Assembly: GCA_963794655.1 (NCBI GenBank)
Contig: CAWCEV010000008.1
Location: 1,488,001-1,552,000 of the forward strand
Direction: 5' to 3'
Length of the DNA stretch: 64,000 bases
Origin: Roseiarcus sp963794655
GTDB taxonomy: Bacteria; Pseudomonadota; Alphaproteobacteria; Rhizobiales; Beijerinckiaceae
The notes under the pieces are model-generated. The model saw nothing but the letters and a program-made list of their open reading frames with translations. It made no database searches and was not told where the DNA came from. The position numbers were made by a program, and so were the translations under genes. Below are positions 35,248 through 43,546 of the stretch, one piece after another; the stretch's first letter is position 1; the number at the start of each line of letters is the position of its first letter.

Positions 35248-36390
35248 ATGGCTAGCGATGAAGGGTCCTGGCGATCGAAGCCGACATTGTCGGTCATCGT
35301 CCCGACCTATCAGGAATCGGCCAACATTCCCATTCTCTTCGAGCGCGTCAAACGCGTGCTCGAAGGCGCGCCCTGGGAATTGGTCGTTGTCGATGACGAT
35401 TCGCCGGACGGCACTTCGAGGGTCGCTTTTGCGCTCGCGGCTGAAGATCGCCGCATACGCTGCCTAAGACGCGTGAATCGCTCCGGTCTTGCCGGCGCCG
35501 TCATCGAGGGGTGGATGTCGTCGAGCGCGGACTTCGTCGCGGTCATCGACGGCGATCTTCAACACGACGAGTCCATCCTCCCCAAGATGTACGAAGCGCT
35601 CGCGAGGGGCTCGGGCAATCTGGCGATCGGCGCTCGAGTGAGAGATGCATCCGGGAGCGGCGGTCTTTCTCCGGCGCGTCAGGCGCTGAGCGATCTTGGA
35701 GCGTGGTTCTTCAGACGAATCGCGGGGGCCGCCGTGGCCGATCCGATGAGCGGGTTCTTCATGATCCGGCGCGACATCGTTTCACGCCTGGCTCCCCGTC
35801 TTTCGCCCGACGGCTTTAAGATCCTGGTCGACGTTATCCTGTCCGCCGGCGGCAATCTGAAGATCGTCGAAATCCCTTACGAGTTTCGCAAGCGCAACGC
35901 CGGCGAATCCAAACTCACGCCCCTAGTCGGCATCGATTTCCTCGGTTTGGTCGTTCATCACGCCACCGCCGGCATTCTCCCGATCAGATTTGTCCTCTTT
36001 GCCACGATCGGCGCGGGCGGTCTGATCGTTCATATCCTGACGCTGTCGGCTGTCCTTCACTGGTTTGGAATGTTGACCTTCGATGCGGGGCAACTGATCG
36101 CAACAATCGTTGCGATGGGAAGCAATTTCATCCTGAATAATGAAATCACGTACCGCCCCTATCGATTTCGGGGGCTTGGCATGGTCGTCGGCTTTCTGGC
36201 GTTTGCACTGGGATGCAGCGTGGGAGCTCTCGCCAACCTCAACGTCGCCTCCTGGCTCTATCGGGCCGATGAGACCTGGTGGCTGGCCGGACTCGCCGGA
36301 GCCTTGCTGAGCGTCGTTTGGAATTATGCGATCAGCACCAACCTCATTTGGCGACGACGTAGCCGCCAATGGGCGCCGGAGACGAAATGA
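35248..36390 (+). CDS. GT2 polyprenyl-phosphate glycosyltransferase fused to a GtrA-like membrane domain
   Basis: The first 240 of 380 residues are a DPM1-like GT2 domain: SVIVPTYQESANIPILFERV, VVDDDSPDGT and the DxD motif FVAVIDGDLQHDE, then a GESKLT loop. The last 130 residues form four membrane segments of the GtrA type (RFVLFATIGAGGLIVHI, FILNNEITYRPYRFRG). The protein would make a polyprenyl-phosphate sugar and help flip or retain it at the membrane. It starts 37 bases after the GT39 gene on the same strand, so donor synthesis and transfer are probably coupled. Confidence 0.9.
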   Translation: MASDEGSWRSKPTLSVIVPTYQESANIPILFERVKRVLEGAPWELVVVDDDSPDGTSRVAFALAAEDRRIRCLRRVNRSGLAGAVIEGWMSSSADFVAVIDGDLQHDESILPKMYEALARGSGNLAIGARVRDASGSGGLSPARQALSDLGAWFFRRIAGAAVADPMSGFFMIRRDIVSRLAPRLSPDGFKILVDVILSAGGNLKIVEIPYEFRKRNAGESKLTPLVGIDFLGLVVHHATAGILPIRFVLFATIGAGGLIVHILTLSAVLHWFGMLTFDAGQLIATIVAMGSNFILNNEITYRPYRFRGLGMVVGFLAFALGCSVGALANLNVASWLYRADETWWLAGLAGALLSVVWNYAISTNLIWRRRSRQWAPETK

Positions 36391-36394
36391 TCAA

Positions 36395-37258
36395 TTAAGC
36401 GGCCCGCGCAGCCGGAGCGCGGGCAAGGAGCCGGCAGAGGCGGGCGAGCGTCTCTCGTTGCTGCGGCCGTGGCACGACCAGATCCACCATTCCGTGAGCG
36501 CGTAGGTATTCCGCTCGCTGGAAGCCTTCCGGCAAGCGCTCCCGTATGGTCTGCTCGATCACCCGGGCGCCGGCGAACCCGATCACTGCTCCCGGTTCGG
36601 CGATATGCACGTCGCCGAGCATTGCGTAGGACGCCGTCACCCCGCCGGTGGTCGGATTGGCAAGGACCACGATATAGGGGAGTCTTGCGGCGCGCAGACG
36701 CCGCACCGCGACCGTGGTGCGCGCCATCTGCATGAGCGCGAACATGCCTTCCTGCATCCGCGCGCCCCCCGACGTCGTGAAGATCACGAATGGAGTCCGG
36801 CGCTCGATTGCCGCGAAGATGCCGGAGAGGATCGCCTCCCCCGCCGCAATGCCGAGCGTTCCGCCTTGAAAGACGAAGTCTTGCACGGCGACGGTGACGT
36901 CTTGTCGCTCAAGCTTGCCGACCGCGACCGTGACGGCGTCGGCTGCGCCCGATTTGGCGCGATTTTCCTTCAGGCGGTCCGCATAGCGCTTGACATCGCG
37001 AAATTTCAGCGGATCGGACGGCGTTTCGGGCGGGATCAATTCTTCATAGTGGCCATCGTCGAACAGCGACGCAAGCCGCGCCTTGGCGCCGATTGGCATG
37101 TGATAGCCCGACCCCGGAACCACCATCAGATTGGCTTCGAGATCCTTGTGGAAGACCAGCTGCCCGCTTTCCGGGCATTTGACCCAAAGATTCTCCGGCG
37201 TATCGCGACGCAGCAACGATCGTATCTTCGGCGGAACGACGTTGGAAATCCAGTTCAT
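36395..37258 (-). CDS. accD: Acetyl-CoA carboxylase carboxyltransferase, beta subunit
   Basis: This is part of the AccA-AccD carboxyltransferase that makes malonyl-CoA for fatty-acid synthesis. The 287 residues show the acyl-CoA-binding GGTLGIAAGEAILSG and FVIFTTSGGARMQEGMFALMQM blocks. The four zinc-ribbon cysteines of E. coli AccD are reduced to one: LWVKCPESGQL and VVPGSGYHM take their place. I recall the same loss in other rhizobial AccD proteins. It lies 46 bases downstream of trpA in the usual alphaproteobacterial order. The ATG at 37258 begins the conserved MNWISNVV. Confidence 0.95.
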   Translation of the reverse strand: MNWISNVVPPKIRSLLRRDTPENLWVKCPESGQLVFHKDLEANLMVVPGSGYHMPIGAKARLASLFDDGHYEELIPPETPSDPLKFRDVKRYADRLKENRAKSGAADAVTVAVGKLERQDVTVAVQDFVFQGGTLGIAAGEAILSGIFAAIERRTPFVIFTTSGGARMQEGMFALMQMARTTVAVRRLRAARLPYIVVLANPTTGGVTASYAMLGDVHIAEPGAVIGFAGARVIEQTIRERLPEGFQRAEYLRAHGMVDLVVPRPQQRETLARLCRLLARAPAARAA

Positions 37259-37304
37259 AGGCTGTCTCGTGTTCTGCGATCCAATCGCCCGTTTCGAGCA
37301 AAAG

Positions 37305-38129
37305 TCATTTTGAAGCCGCGCGCAAACCACGGGCGAGGGTTTCCACGAACCCGGTCACGGCGCCGACCGTCGCCGGGGTCGCGGTCCCGGCGTTCAGGGA
37401 CAGCCTGATAGCGTCGACGAGGGACGAACCGACCACCACGCCGTCGGCGGCTTCGGCAATCGCCACTGCGCCCTCAGCATTCCGCACCCCGAACCCCACG
37501 ACGACCGGGAGATCCGTGTGCCGTTTTAGTCGCGTTACTGCTTCCTTCACGAGTTTGGCGTTAGGGGCTGCGGATCCGGTCACTCCAGTGATCGAAACAA
37601 AGTAGACGAAGCCCGCGGGATTGCCGAGAATGGTCGACAATCGAACTTCGTCGGTGGTGGGCGCGACCAGCCGGATAAACGCGAGTCCGGCCCGGCGAGC
37701 AGGCAGGCAAACCTCGTCGTCCTCCTCCGGCGGGCAATCGACGACGATCAGCCCGTCGACGCCCGCGTCTTTGGCGTCAGCCAGGAATGTCTCGACCCCG
37801 TAGACATAAATTGGATTGTAATATCCCATCAATATGACCGGCGTCTCCTTGTTCTCCGCTCGGAATCTCTTCGCCGCCTCAAGCGTCGCCCGCAGCGTTT
37901 GGCCGGACTCGAGCGCTCGGCGGCCCGCAGCCTGAATTGCGGGACCATCGGCGATCGGGTCTGTAAAAGGGATGCCCAGCTCAACGATGTCCGCGCCAGC
38001 CGCCGGCAATGCGGCAAGGATCGCCGATGAAGTCTCGGCGTCCGGGTCGCCGGCCATTATGTATGTCACCAGCGCTACCCGGCGGTCTGACGCAAGACGC
38101 TGGAAGCATGAATCGAGGCGCGCAGTCAT
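37305..38129 (-). CDS. trpA: Tryptophan synthase, alpha subunit
   Basis: It cleaves indole-3-glycerol phosphate and channels indole to TrpB. The 274 residues contain the catalytic glutamate and aspartate in DIVELGIPFTDPIADGPAIQ, the GYYNPIYVYG loop, SITGVTGSA and the phosphate-binding VVVGFGVRNAEGA, GVVVGSSLVDAI. The start at MTARLDSCF is favoured over an in-frame ATG nine codons upstream. trpB and trpF are not in the window: the upstream gene is divergent, so trpA is separated from trpB here. Confidence 0.96.
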   Translation of the reverse strand: MTARLDSCFQRLASDRRVALVTYIMAGDPDAETSSAILAALPAAGADIVELGIPFTDPIADGPAIQAAGRRALESGQTLRATLEAAKRFRAENKETPVILMGYYNPIYVYGVETFLADAKDAGVDGLIVVDCPPEEDDEVCLPARRAGLAFIRLVAPTTDEVRLSTILGNPAGFVYFVSITGVTGSAAPNAKLVKEAVTRLKRHTDLPVVVGFGVRNAEGAVAIAEAADGVVVGSSLVDAIRLSLNAGTATPATVGAVTGFVETLARGLRAASK

Positions 38130-38300
38130 CGGCCGCTCGTTAGCACGATGGCCCATCGGGCGAAAGCGTGGTGCAGGAAGGCGACGGAGGTCGAGGGAGC
38201 GCGCCCGGCCTCTCGACCGGGCGGGCGAATTTCGATAGACCGGACGCTAGGATCGGACGCACGCGTCGGATGGGCGCGTGCGCAGTCGTTGGGGGGAAAT

Positions 38301-38471
38301 GTGAAGCTGATCCTTTTGTTCGCGCCATGCGTCCTGGCACTCTGGGTCCCACTCTACAATTCGATACCGCCTGTTCTTTTCGGCATTCCGTTCTTTTACT
38401 GGTTCCAGCTTGTTCTCGTTCCGGTTTCGGCGCTCGCGATCGTCGCCGCGGACCGCATCGGGAAGAATTAG
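38301..38471 (+). CDS. DUF3311 small membrane protein (symporter accessory)
   Basis: This 56-residue protein has two membrane segments (LILLFAPCVLALWVPLYNS and IPFFYWFQLVLVPVSALAIV) joined by a short loop, the DUF3311 pattern. These proteins are regularly encoded just upstream of sodium:solute symporters and may be required subunits. The start is a GTG with a GGGGGGAAA ribosome site. The stop is 2 bases before the symporter ATG. Confidence 0.9.
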   Translation: MKLILLFAPCVLALWVPLYNSIPPVLFGIPFFYWFQLVLVPVSALAIVAADRIGKN

Positions 38472-38473
38472 CG

Positions 38474-40042
38474 ATGCTGGATCATCTCAATGTCGTCGCG
38501 ACGGCGGTTTTCGTATTCTTTTTCGGCCTTGTATCGGTCCTCGGCTTTGTGGCTGCGCGGTGGAAGGCGGCTGATCTCGATCACATCCACGAATGGGGTC
38601 TCGGCGGCCGACGATTTGGCCGCTGGATCACCTGGTTCTTGCTCGGCGGCGACCTTTACACCGCCTATACCGTCATAGCGATTCCCGCTGTGGTGTTCGC
38701 CATTGGAGCCTACGGGTTCTTCGCGGTGCCGTACACCATCATCGTCTACCCGTTCTTGTATTTGACGTTGCCGCGGCTTTGGGCGGTGTCGCAAAAGCAC
38801 GGCTATATGACGGCCAGCGATTTTGTTCTCGGCCGCTATGGGCACAGGGGACTGGAACTCGCGGTCGCGCTAACAGGAATTCTGGCGACGATGCCCTACA
38901 TCGCGCTGCAACTTGTCGGCCTGGAGAAAGTGATCCTTGCGCTGGGTTTCGCCGGCCAAGGGGTCATGGCGCATGCGCCCATCACCATTGCGTTCGTGGT
39001 TCTTGCGCTATTCACCTACAAGAGCGGATTGCGCGCGCCTGCGATGATCGCGTTCGTCAAAGACGCGATGATCTACATCTTCATCATCGCGGCCATTGTC
39101 ATCATCCCCTATGAACTCGGAGGCTTCAGCGCCATCTTCGACGCCGCCAGTCGCGCGTTTGACGCGAGGGTGGCGGCCAATCCAAAGCTCGCGGCCGGCC
39201 TCACGCTTCAACCCGGGCAGATCGGTCCCTACATCACCCTCGCGATTGGTTCGGCGATGGCGTTATTCATGTATCCGCACGCCCTGACCGGCGCGCTTGC
39301 GGCTTCGAGTGGACGAGCGATCCGCTTCAATACCATGACGCTGCCCGCCTATTCCTTCATCCTCGGCCTCATCGCGCTGCTCGGACTGATGGCTATCGCC
39401 GCCGGGGTCAAGGTCGAGACGCCGCAGGACGCGGTGCCGCAGCTCGTGCTTTGGGCTTTCCCGAGTTGGTTCGCGGGCTTTTGCTTTGCGGCCATTGCCC
39501 TCGGAGCGCTGGTGCCGGCGGCGGTGATGTCGATTGGCGCCGCCAACACGTTTACCCGCAACATCTGGAAGCCGTTCATCCATCCACAGATGTCGCCGCG
39601 GGAGGAAGCGATTCTGGCCAAATTGGCTTCGCTGGCTGTGAAGATCGGCGCACTGGCTGTGATTTTCTTCATGCCGACGCGGTTCGCGCTCGACCTCCAA
39701 CTGTTGGGCGGAGTTTGGATGGTGCAAATCTTCCCGGCGATGATCTTCGGCCTCTACACCCGCTGGTTCAGCGGCTCGGCGCTACTGATCGGTTGGGCGG
39801 CGGGAATGATTATCGGCACTTCGCTTTCGTGGACCGGGACGACCTGGGTTCCGGTGCACGCGCTCAAGTGGGACGTACCCCTGCTCGGCAATATCGATTC
39901 CGGCCTCGGCTTCGCCGTCTACAATGGCCTCACCGCGGTGGTTGTCAACCTCCTGCTGTCGGCAGCGCTCTCGCTAGCGCTGCGTTCGCACGCGCGGGAT
40001 GAGACTTTGCCCTCGGACTACGAAGATCGAGCGCTGGCCTGA
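38474..40042 (+). CDS. Sodium:solute symporter (SSS family)
   Basis: This is a 522-residue transporter with about thirteen membrane segments. Family features are the early GLGGRRFGRWITWFLLGGDLYTAYT region, AVSQKHGYMTASDFVLGRYG, the central SGLRAPAMIAFVKDAMIYIF and the MYPHALTGALAASSGRAIR segment. It belongs to the monocarboxylate/pantothenate-like branch accompanied by DUF3311. The substrate is unknown; lactate, pyruvate, acetate or an amino acid are candidates. The following gene, a 3-hydroxy acid dehydrogenase, is a possible metabolic partner 51 bases downstream. Confidence 0.93.
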   Translation: MLDHLNVVATAVFVFFFGLVSVLGFVAARWKAADLDHIHEWGLGGRRFGRWITWFLLGGDLYTAYTVIAIPAVVFAIGAYGFFAVPYTIIVYPFLYLTLPRLWAVSQKHGYMTASDFVLGRYGHRGLELAVALTGILATMPYIALQLVGLEKVILALGFAGQGVMAHAPITIAFVVLALFTYKSGLRAPAMIAFVKDAMIYIFIIAAIVIIPYELGGFSAIFDAASRAFDARVAANPKLAAGLTLQPGQIGPYITLAIGSAMALFMYPHALTGALAASSGRAIRFNTMTLPAYSFILGLIALLGLMAIAAGVKVETPQDAVPQLVLWAFPSWFAGFCFAAIALGALVPAAVMSIGAANTFTRNIWKPFIHPQMSPREEAILAKLASLAVKIGALAVIFFMPTRFALDLQLLGGVWMVQIFPAMIFGLYTRWFSGSALLIGWAAGMIIGTSLSWTGTTWVPVHALKWDVPLLGNIDSGLGFAVYNGLTAVVVNLLLSAALSLALRSHARDETLPSDYEDRALA

Positions 40043-40093
40043 ACAACAAGCGGTTCGCGGGTTCTTTCGAACGACCCTCAATGGAGGCGGAAA

Positions 40094-40957
40094 TTGAGCA
40101 AAGTCGCGTTTCTGGGCTTGGGGGTTATGGGCTTTCCGATCGCGGGGCATCTGAAAACGCGGGGTGGTCACGACGTCGTCGTTTACAATCGAACGGCGGC
40201 TAAAGCGGAAAAGTGGGTCGATAAATTCGGCGGAGCGAGCGCGCCGACCCCGAGGGCCGCGGCGTCGGGATGCGACATCGTTTTCGCCTGTGTCGGCAAC
40301 GACCACGATCTGAGGGCGGTCACGCTCGGCGAAGAGGGCGCCTTTGGCGGCATGCTGCCCGGCGCCGTCTTTGTCGACCACACCACGGCGTCGGCGACTG
40401 TCGCTCGCGAACTCGCGGCCGAGGCCCGGCGGCGGAAACTCGGCTTCGTCGATGCGCCGGTTTCAGGCGGCCAAGCGGGAGCCGAAAACGGGCAGCTTAC
40501 AGTGATGTGCGGCGGCGAAAGCGAAGACTATGCTCGTGTCGAGCCGGCCATCTCGGCATACGCTCGCTCTTGCCGCCTGATGGGGCCCGCGGGCGCCGGG
40601 CAACTCACGAAAATGGTCAATCAAATATGCATCGCAGGATTGGTTCAGGCGCTCTCCGAAGGACTTCGTTTCGCGAAGGTCGCGGGGCTTGATCAGCAAC
40701 AGGTGGTGGACGTGATCTCTAAAGGCGCAGCCCAGTCGTGGCAGATGGACAACCGGCACAAAACAATGATAGCGGGCGAATTCAATTTCGGGTTCGCAGT
40801 GGAATGGATGCGCAAGGATCTCGCGATTTGCCTGGATGAGGCACGACGGAACGGCGCTCCGTTGCCAGTTACGGCGCTGGTGGATCAATTCTATGGCGAG
40901 ATACACACAAAAGGCGGACGCCGTTGGGACACATCAAGTCTTATCTCCCGCCTTTAG
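40094..40957 (+). CDS. 3-hydroxyisobutyrate dehydrogenase-family oxidoreductase
   Basis: This is a 287-residue NAD(P)-dependent beta-hydroxyacid dehydrogenase. The Rossmann loop is FLGLGVMGFPIAGHL at the N-terminus, the substrate loop is VDAPVSGGQAGAENGQLTVM, and the catalytic lysine lies in GQLTKMVNQICIAG. Members act on 3-hydroxyisobutyrate (valine catabolism), tartronate semialdehyde or related acids. The start codon is TTG, supported by GGAGG 6-10 bases upstream; the nearby ATG at 40081 is out of frame. Confidence 0.9.
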   Translation: MSKVAFLGLGVMGFPIAGHLKTRGGHDVVVYNRTAAKAEKWVDKFGGASAPTPRAAASGCDIVFACVGNDHDLRAVTLGEEGAFGGMLPGAVFVDHTTASATVARELAAEARRRKLGFVDAPVSGGQAGAENGQLTVMCGGESEDYARVEPAISAYARSCRLMGPAGAGQLTKMVNQICIAGLVQALSEGLRFAKVAGLDQQQVVDVISKGAAQSWQMDNRHKTMIAGEFNFGFAVEWMRKDLAICLDEARRNGAPLPVTALVDQFYGEIHTKGGRRWDTSSLISRL

Positions 40958-41119
40958 CCTGAGCCGCGGGAGACCATTCGACGACGGCACTGAATGTTCG
41001 CCTTGCGGAGACATCTCGCATGCAGAATTGTCGCGTGTTCGTTGTGCTGGCGCCGAGGCGCCGGTCGAGTAGCAAATTAGGTTTGGACGCCGCGCCGTAA
41101 GTTAACGATCGAGGACTTG

Positions 41120-42838
41120 ATGATGATCGAAGCAGGGCCCGGCGACGGGGAAATCGTCCCCTCGGTGGCTCCCACGCCTACGCGACCTGACTTTTCCCTC
41201 GTTCAGGGCTTTCAAGTTGTCGGCGCCGATCTTCCCGTGACCGGGCAGAGCGCGTCCAATGACGAACATTGGCGCGATGCTTTGCGCCTCGAGCTGGAGA
41301 CCCGTGCCACTCGCTTCCATCATGCCGTCGATTCCGCCATCGTGCTTTCAAACGAGGGCGTCATCCGTTGGCTGGGCGATCCGATCGCCAGGCTTTCCCC
41401 CGGTCCAGACGTGCTGACCCCGGCGGCAGTCATTCTCGCAGACGAGGCCTTGCCGGTCGCGGGGCGGGACGTTGTAAAGACTCGAGTTGACCTTTGGCTT
41501 GCAGCGATGACGCGGCGAATTCTCGGCCCGCTCTTTGCTCTCGAAACCTTCCAGGAAGGGTCGGAAGTCGTTCGCGATTTGGCCGGCAGGCTGGCCCGGT
41601 CGCTCGGCATCCTTGAGCGCGAGCCGATCAGGGAGCAAATCAAGGCTCTTGCGCAGAACGAGCGCGCCGAGCTTCGAAAGCTCGGCGTACGGTTTGGCGC
41701 GCATTATATTTTCCTGCCGGCGCTGATCAAGCCCGCGGCTAGGGTCCTCGCCCTTCAGCTCTGGGGGCTCCAGGCGTCGGGCGACGCCAGCGCACTCATC
41801 GCCTCGCTTGCCCAAGTTGCAATTTCGGGCCGGACCTCGCTCGCGTTGGACTCGACAATATCGAGGGAGGGCTATCGTGTCGTCGGGTATCGGCCCTGCG
41901 GCGAACGAATTGTCCGCGTGGATGTGCTTGAACGTCTTGCTGGCATGATCCGCGCGGCGATCGTCGAGAGGCAGGCTCGCGCTCCTGGAGCCGGGGGACC
42001 CGGAAAGCCGAATGGATTCGTCGTCAGTGGCCAGATGACCTCGCTGACCGGATGCGCGGGAGAGCCATTCGCTTCGATTTTGCGTTCGATGGGATTCCGG
42101 AGCGTCGAAATGAAGCGATCGGAGTTCGTTGGATCTTCCCCTCCTGCCCAAGCCTCGCCGCCGCCGCCCACGCTCGACGAGAGTTCCGAAGTCGCGCCGG
42201 ACAGCTCGGCCTTGTCGCCAACGAGTGCGGCGGAGAACATTCCCGCAGCTGACCTTTCGGCGCCGCTGGTCGAGGCGAGCCCTTCGGATGGTGCCTTGCC
42301 GGATACTCCAAGCGACGGAATCGGCGCTGAGGCGCCTGAAACGGATTCTGACCCATCGATAGCCACCCCGCCGCCCCCGACAGGCTCCGAGGACAACAAG
42401 AATTCGGAGATGATAGTGGTCTGGCGGCCCAGCCGAAACGCCTTTTCTCGCCATAGCGGCGGCGACAAGACTCGGCGAGACGTTGGTTCGACTTCTAGAG
42501 ACGAGCATTCGCCGAACACACAACTCGGCCGCCCGGAGATGCCTGGCAGCCGCCCGCCAGCCCCGGCCTGGGGAAAGCGAAATATGAGCCGGCATGAGGG
42601 GATGGCCTCAAGCTCGGCGAAGCCGGCGGGCCACAAAGCCTCCGCAGCCCGCCCGGACCGACGCGAACCCGTTCGCTTCGCCGAAAAACATCGCCAAACG
42701 TCGCGCGATCGTGATATGCCCCGCTCTCATTCAGCCTCAGAGCGAGAGTCCAGGGCGACCGTGGATCCGAACTCCCCCTTCGCGAAGCTTCTCGAACTCA
42801 GATCGCTGCTTGAAGAACAAACGAATAAGCGCCCGTAG
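41120..42838 (+). CDS. Orphan C-terminal half of an MgpS/SUV3-like helicase, without the ATPase domains
   Basis: This 572-residue protein has a front half (FQVVGADLPVTGQSASNDEHWRD-type start, then ELRKLGVRFGAHYIFLPALIKPAARVLALQLWGL and YRVVGYRPCGERIVRVDVLERLAGMI) that resembles the region after the helicase core in large alphaproteobacterial helicases. Its end (DPNSPFAKLLELRSLLEEQ) also matches the end of those proteins. Between them is a low-complexity Pro/Ser/Glu/Arg region. The Walker A and DEAD-type motifs are absent, and nothing in the 160 bases upstream encodes them. The gene order before fdxA-CarD is as in relatives, but the S4-domain gene usual in between is missing. The ATG has GAGGA 4 bases upstream. 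The homology is from memory. Confidence 0.6.
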   Translation: MMIEAGPGDGEIVPSVAPTPTRPDFSLVQGFQVVGADLPVTGQSASNDEHWRDALRLELETRATRFHHAVDSAIVLSNEGVIRWLGDPIARLSPGPDVLTPAAVILADEALPVAGRDVVKTRVDLWLAAMTRRILGPLFALETFQEGSEVVRDLAGRLARSLGILEREPIREQIKALAQNERAELRKLGVRFGAHYIFLPALIKPAARVLALQLWGLQASGDASALIASLAQVAISGRTSLALDSTISREGYRVVGYRPCGERIVRVDVLERLAGMIRAAIVERQARAPGAGGPGKPNGFVVSGQMTSLTGCAGEPFASILRSMGFRSVEMKRSEFVGSSPPAQASPPPPTLDESSEVAPDSSALSPTSAAENIPAADLSAPLVEASPSDGALPDTPSDGIGAEAPETDSDPSIATPPPPTGSEDNKNSEMIVVWRPSRNAFSRHSGGDKTRRDVGSTSRDEHSPNTQLGRPEMPGSRPPAPAWGKRNMSRHEGMASSSAKPAGHKASAARPDRREPVRFAEKHRQTSRDRDMPRSHSASERESRATVDPNSPFAKLLELRSLLEEQTNKRP

Positions 42839-42960
42839 CGGGGCGCTGCCCATCGTTGAGGACCCCGCACCGCACGTTCGCCCTTGGCAACCTTGAGTAA
42901 AGCTCAGTCAAACGAGAGCAGGGCGCGAATACGGTAAATTCCGTGGATGAGGACTTGGTA

Positions 42961-43299
42961 ATGACCTATGTGGTTGTAGAAAACTGCATAAAGTGCAAAT
43001 ACTTGGATTGCGTGGAAGTGTGCCCCGTGGATTGTTTCTATGAGGGCGACAACATGCTCGTTATTCACCCGGACGAGTGCATCGATTGCGGCGTGTGCGA
43101 GCCCGAGTGCCCTGCTGAGGCTATCAAGCCCGACACAGAGCCTGACCTCGCGTTCTGGCTCAAACTAAACGCGGATTACGCCAAAACCTGGCCGAACATA
43201 ACCAGCAAGAGGGAACCGCCGCCCGACGCGAAGGAATATGACGGCAAGCCCAATAAATTTGCCGAGTTCTTCTCGGCCGAACCGGGACAGGGAGATTAA
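42961..43299 (+). CDS. fdxA: Seven-iron ferredoxin
   Basis: This is a 112-residue [3Fe-4S][4Fe-4S] ferredoxin. The cysteines fall as expected: Cys9, Cys12, Cys17, Cys21 and Cys25 in ENCIKCKYLDCVEVCPVDC, and Cys40, Cys43, Cys46 and Cys50 in ECIDCGVCEPECPAEA. The C-terminal extension of about 50 residues (FWLKLNADYAKTWPNIT) is the usual DUF3470-type tail. It carries low-potential electrons, partner unknown. The fdxA-CarD adjacency is conserved across alphaproteobacteria. Confidence 0.95.
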   Translation: MTYVVVENCIKCKYLDCVEVCPVDCFYEGDNMLVIHPDECIDCGVCEPECPAEAIKPDTEPDLAFWLKLNADYAKTWPNITSKREPPPDAKEYDGKPNKFAEFFSAEPGQGD

Positions 43300-43546
43300 T
43301 CACACACGCCTGGTCTCGACGGCTCTTAACCATGCGCTGTCGTTGTCTCCGCCCGGGGCGCATCTTCTTCTTTGATTTTTCGACGATTTTGTGCTAAACG
43401 ACAAATTAATCGTGGAGCGGAAGTCCCGAGAAACTCCTCGTACAAAGCGTGGTTTCGGTGATAGAGGTCCGCTGGCCATGTTGGCAAGCGGGTTTGCGCA
43501 TGGGCTTTCAGCGTATGCGAGAGCGATCGCGCGTGGAGAGTTGACG

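Noticed and set aside
36395..37258. Loss of zinc-ribbon cysteines in AccD as a defect
   Set aside because: I recall the same substitution pattern in other rhizobial AccD proteins, so it is a lineage trait, not damage.
40958..41119. Missing helicase ATPase domain hidden by a frameshift upstream of the orphan C-terminal gene
   Set aside because: Only 162 bases lie between the neighbouring stop and the start, and no frame there encodes a P-loop or DEAD-type motif.
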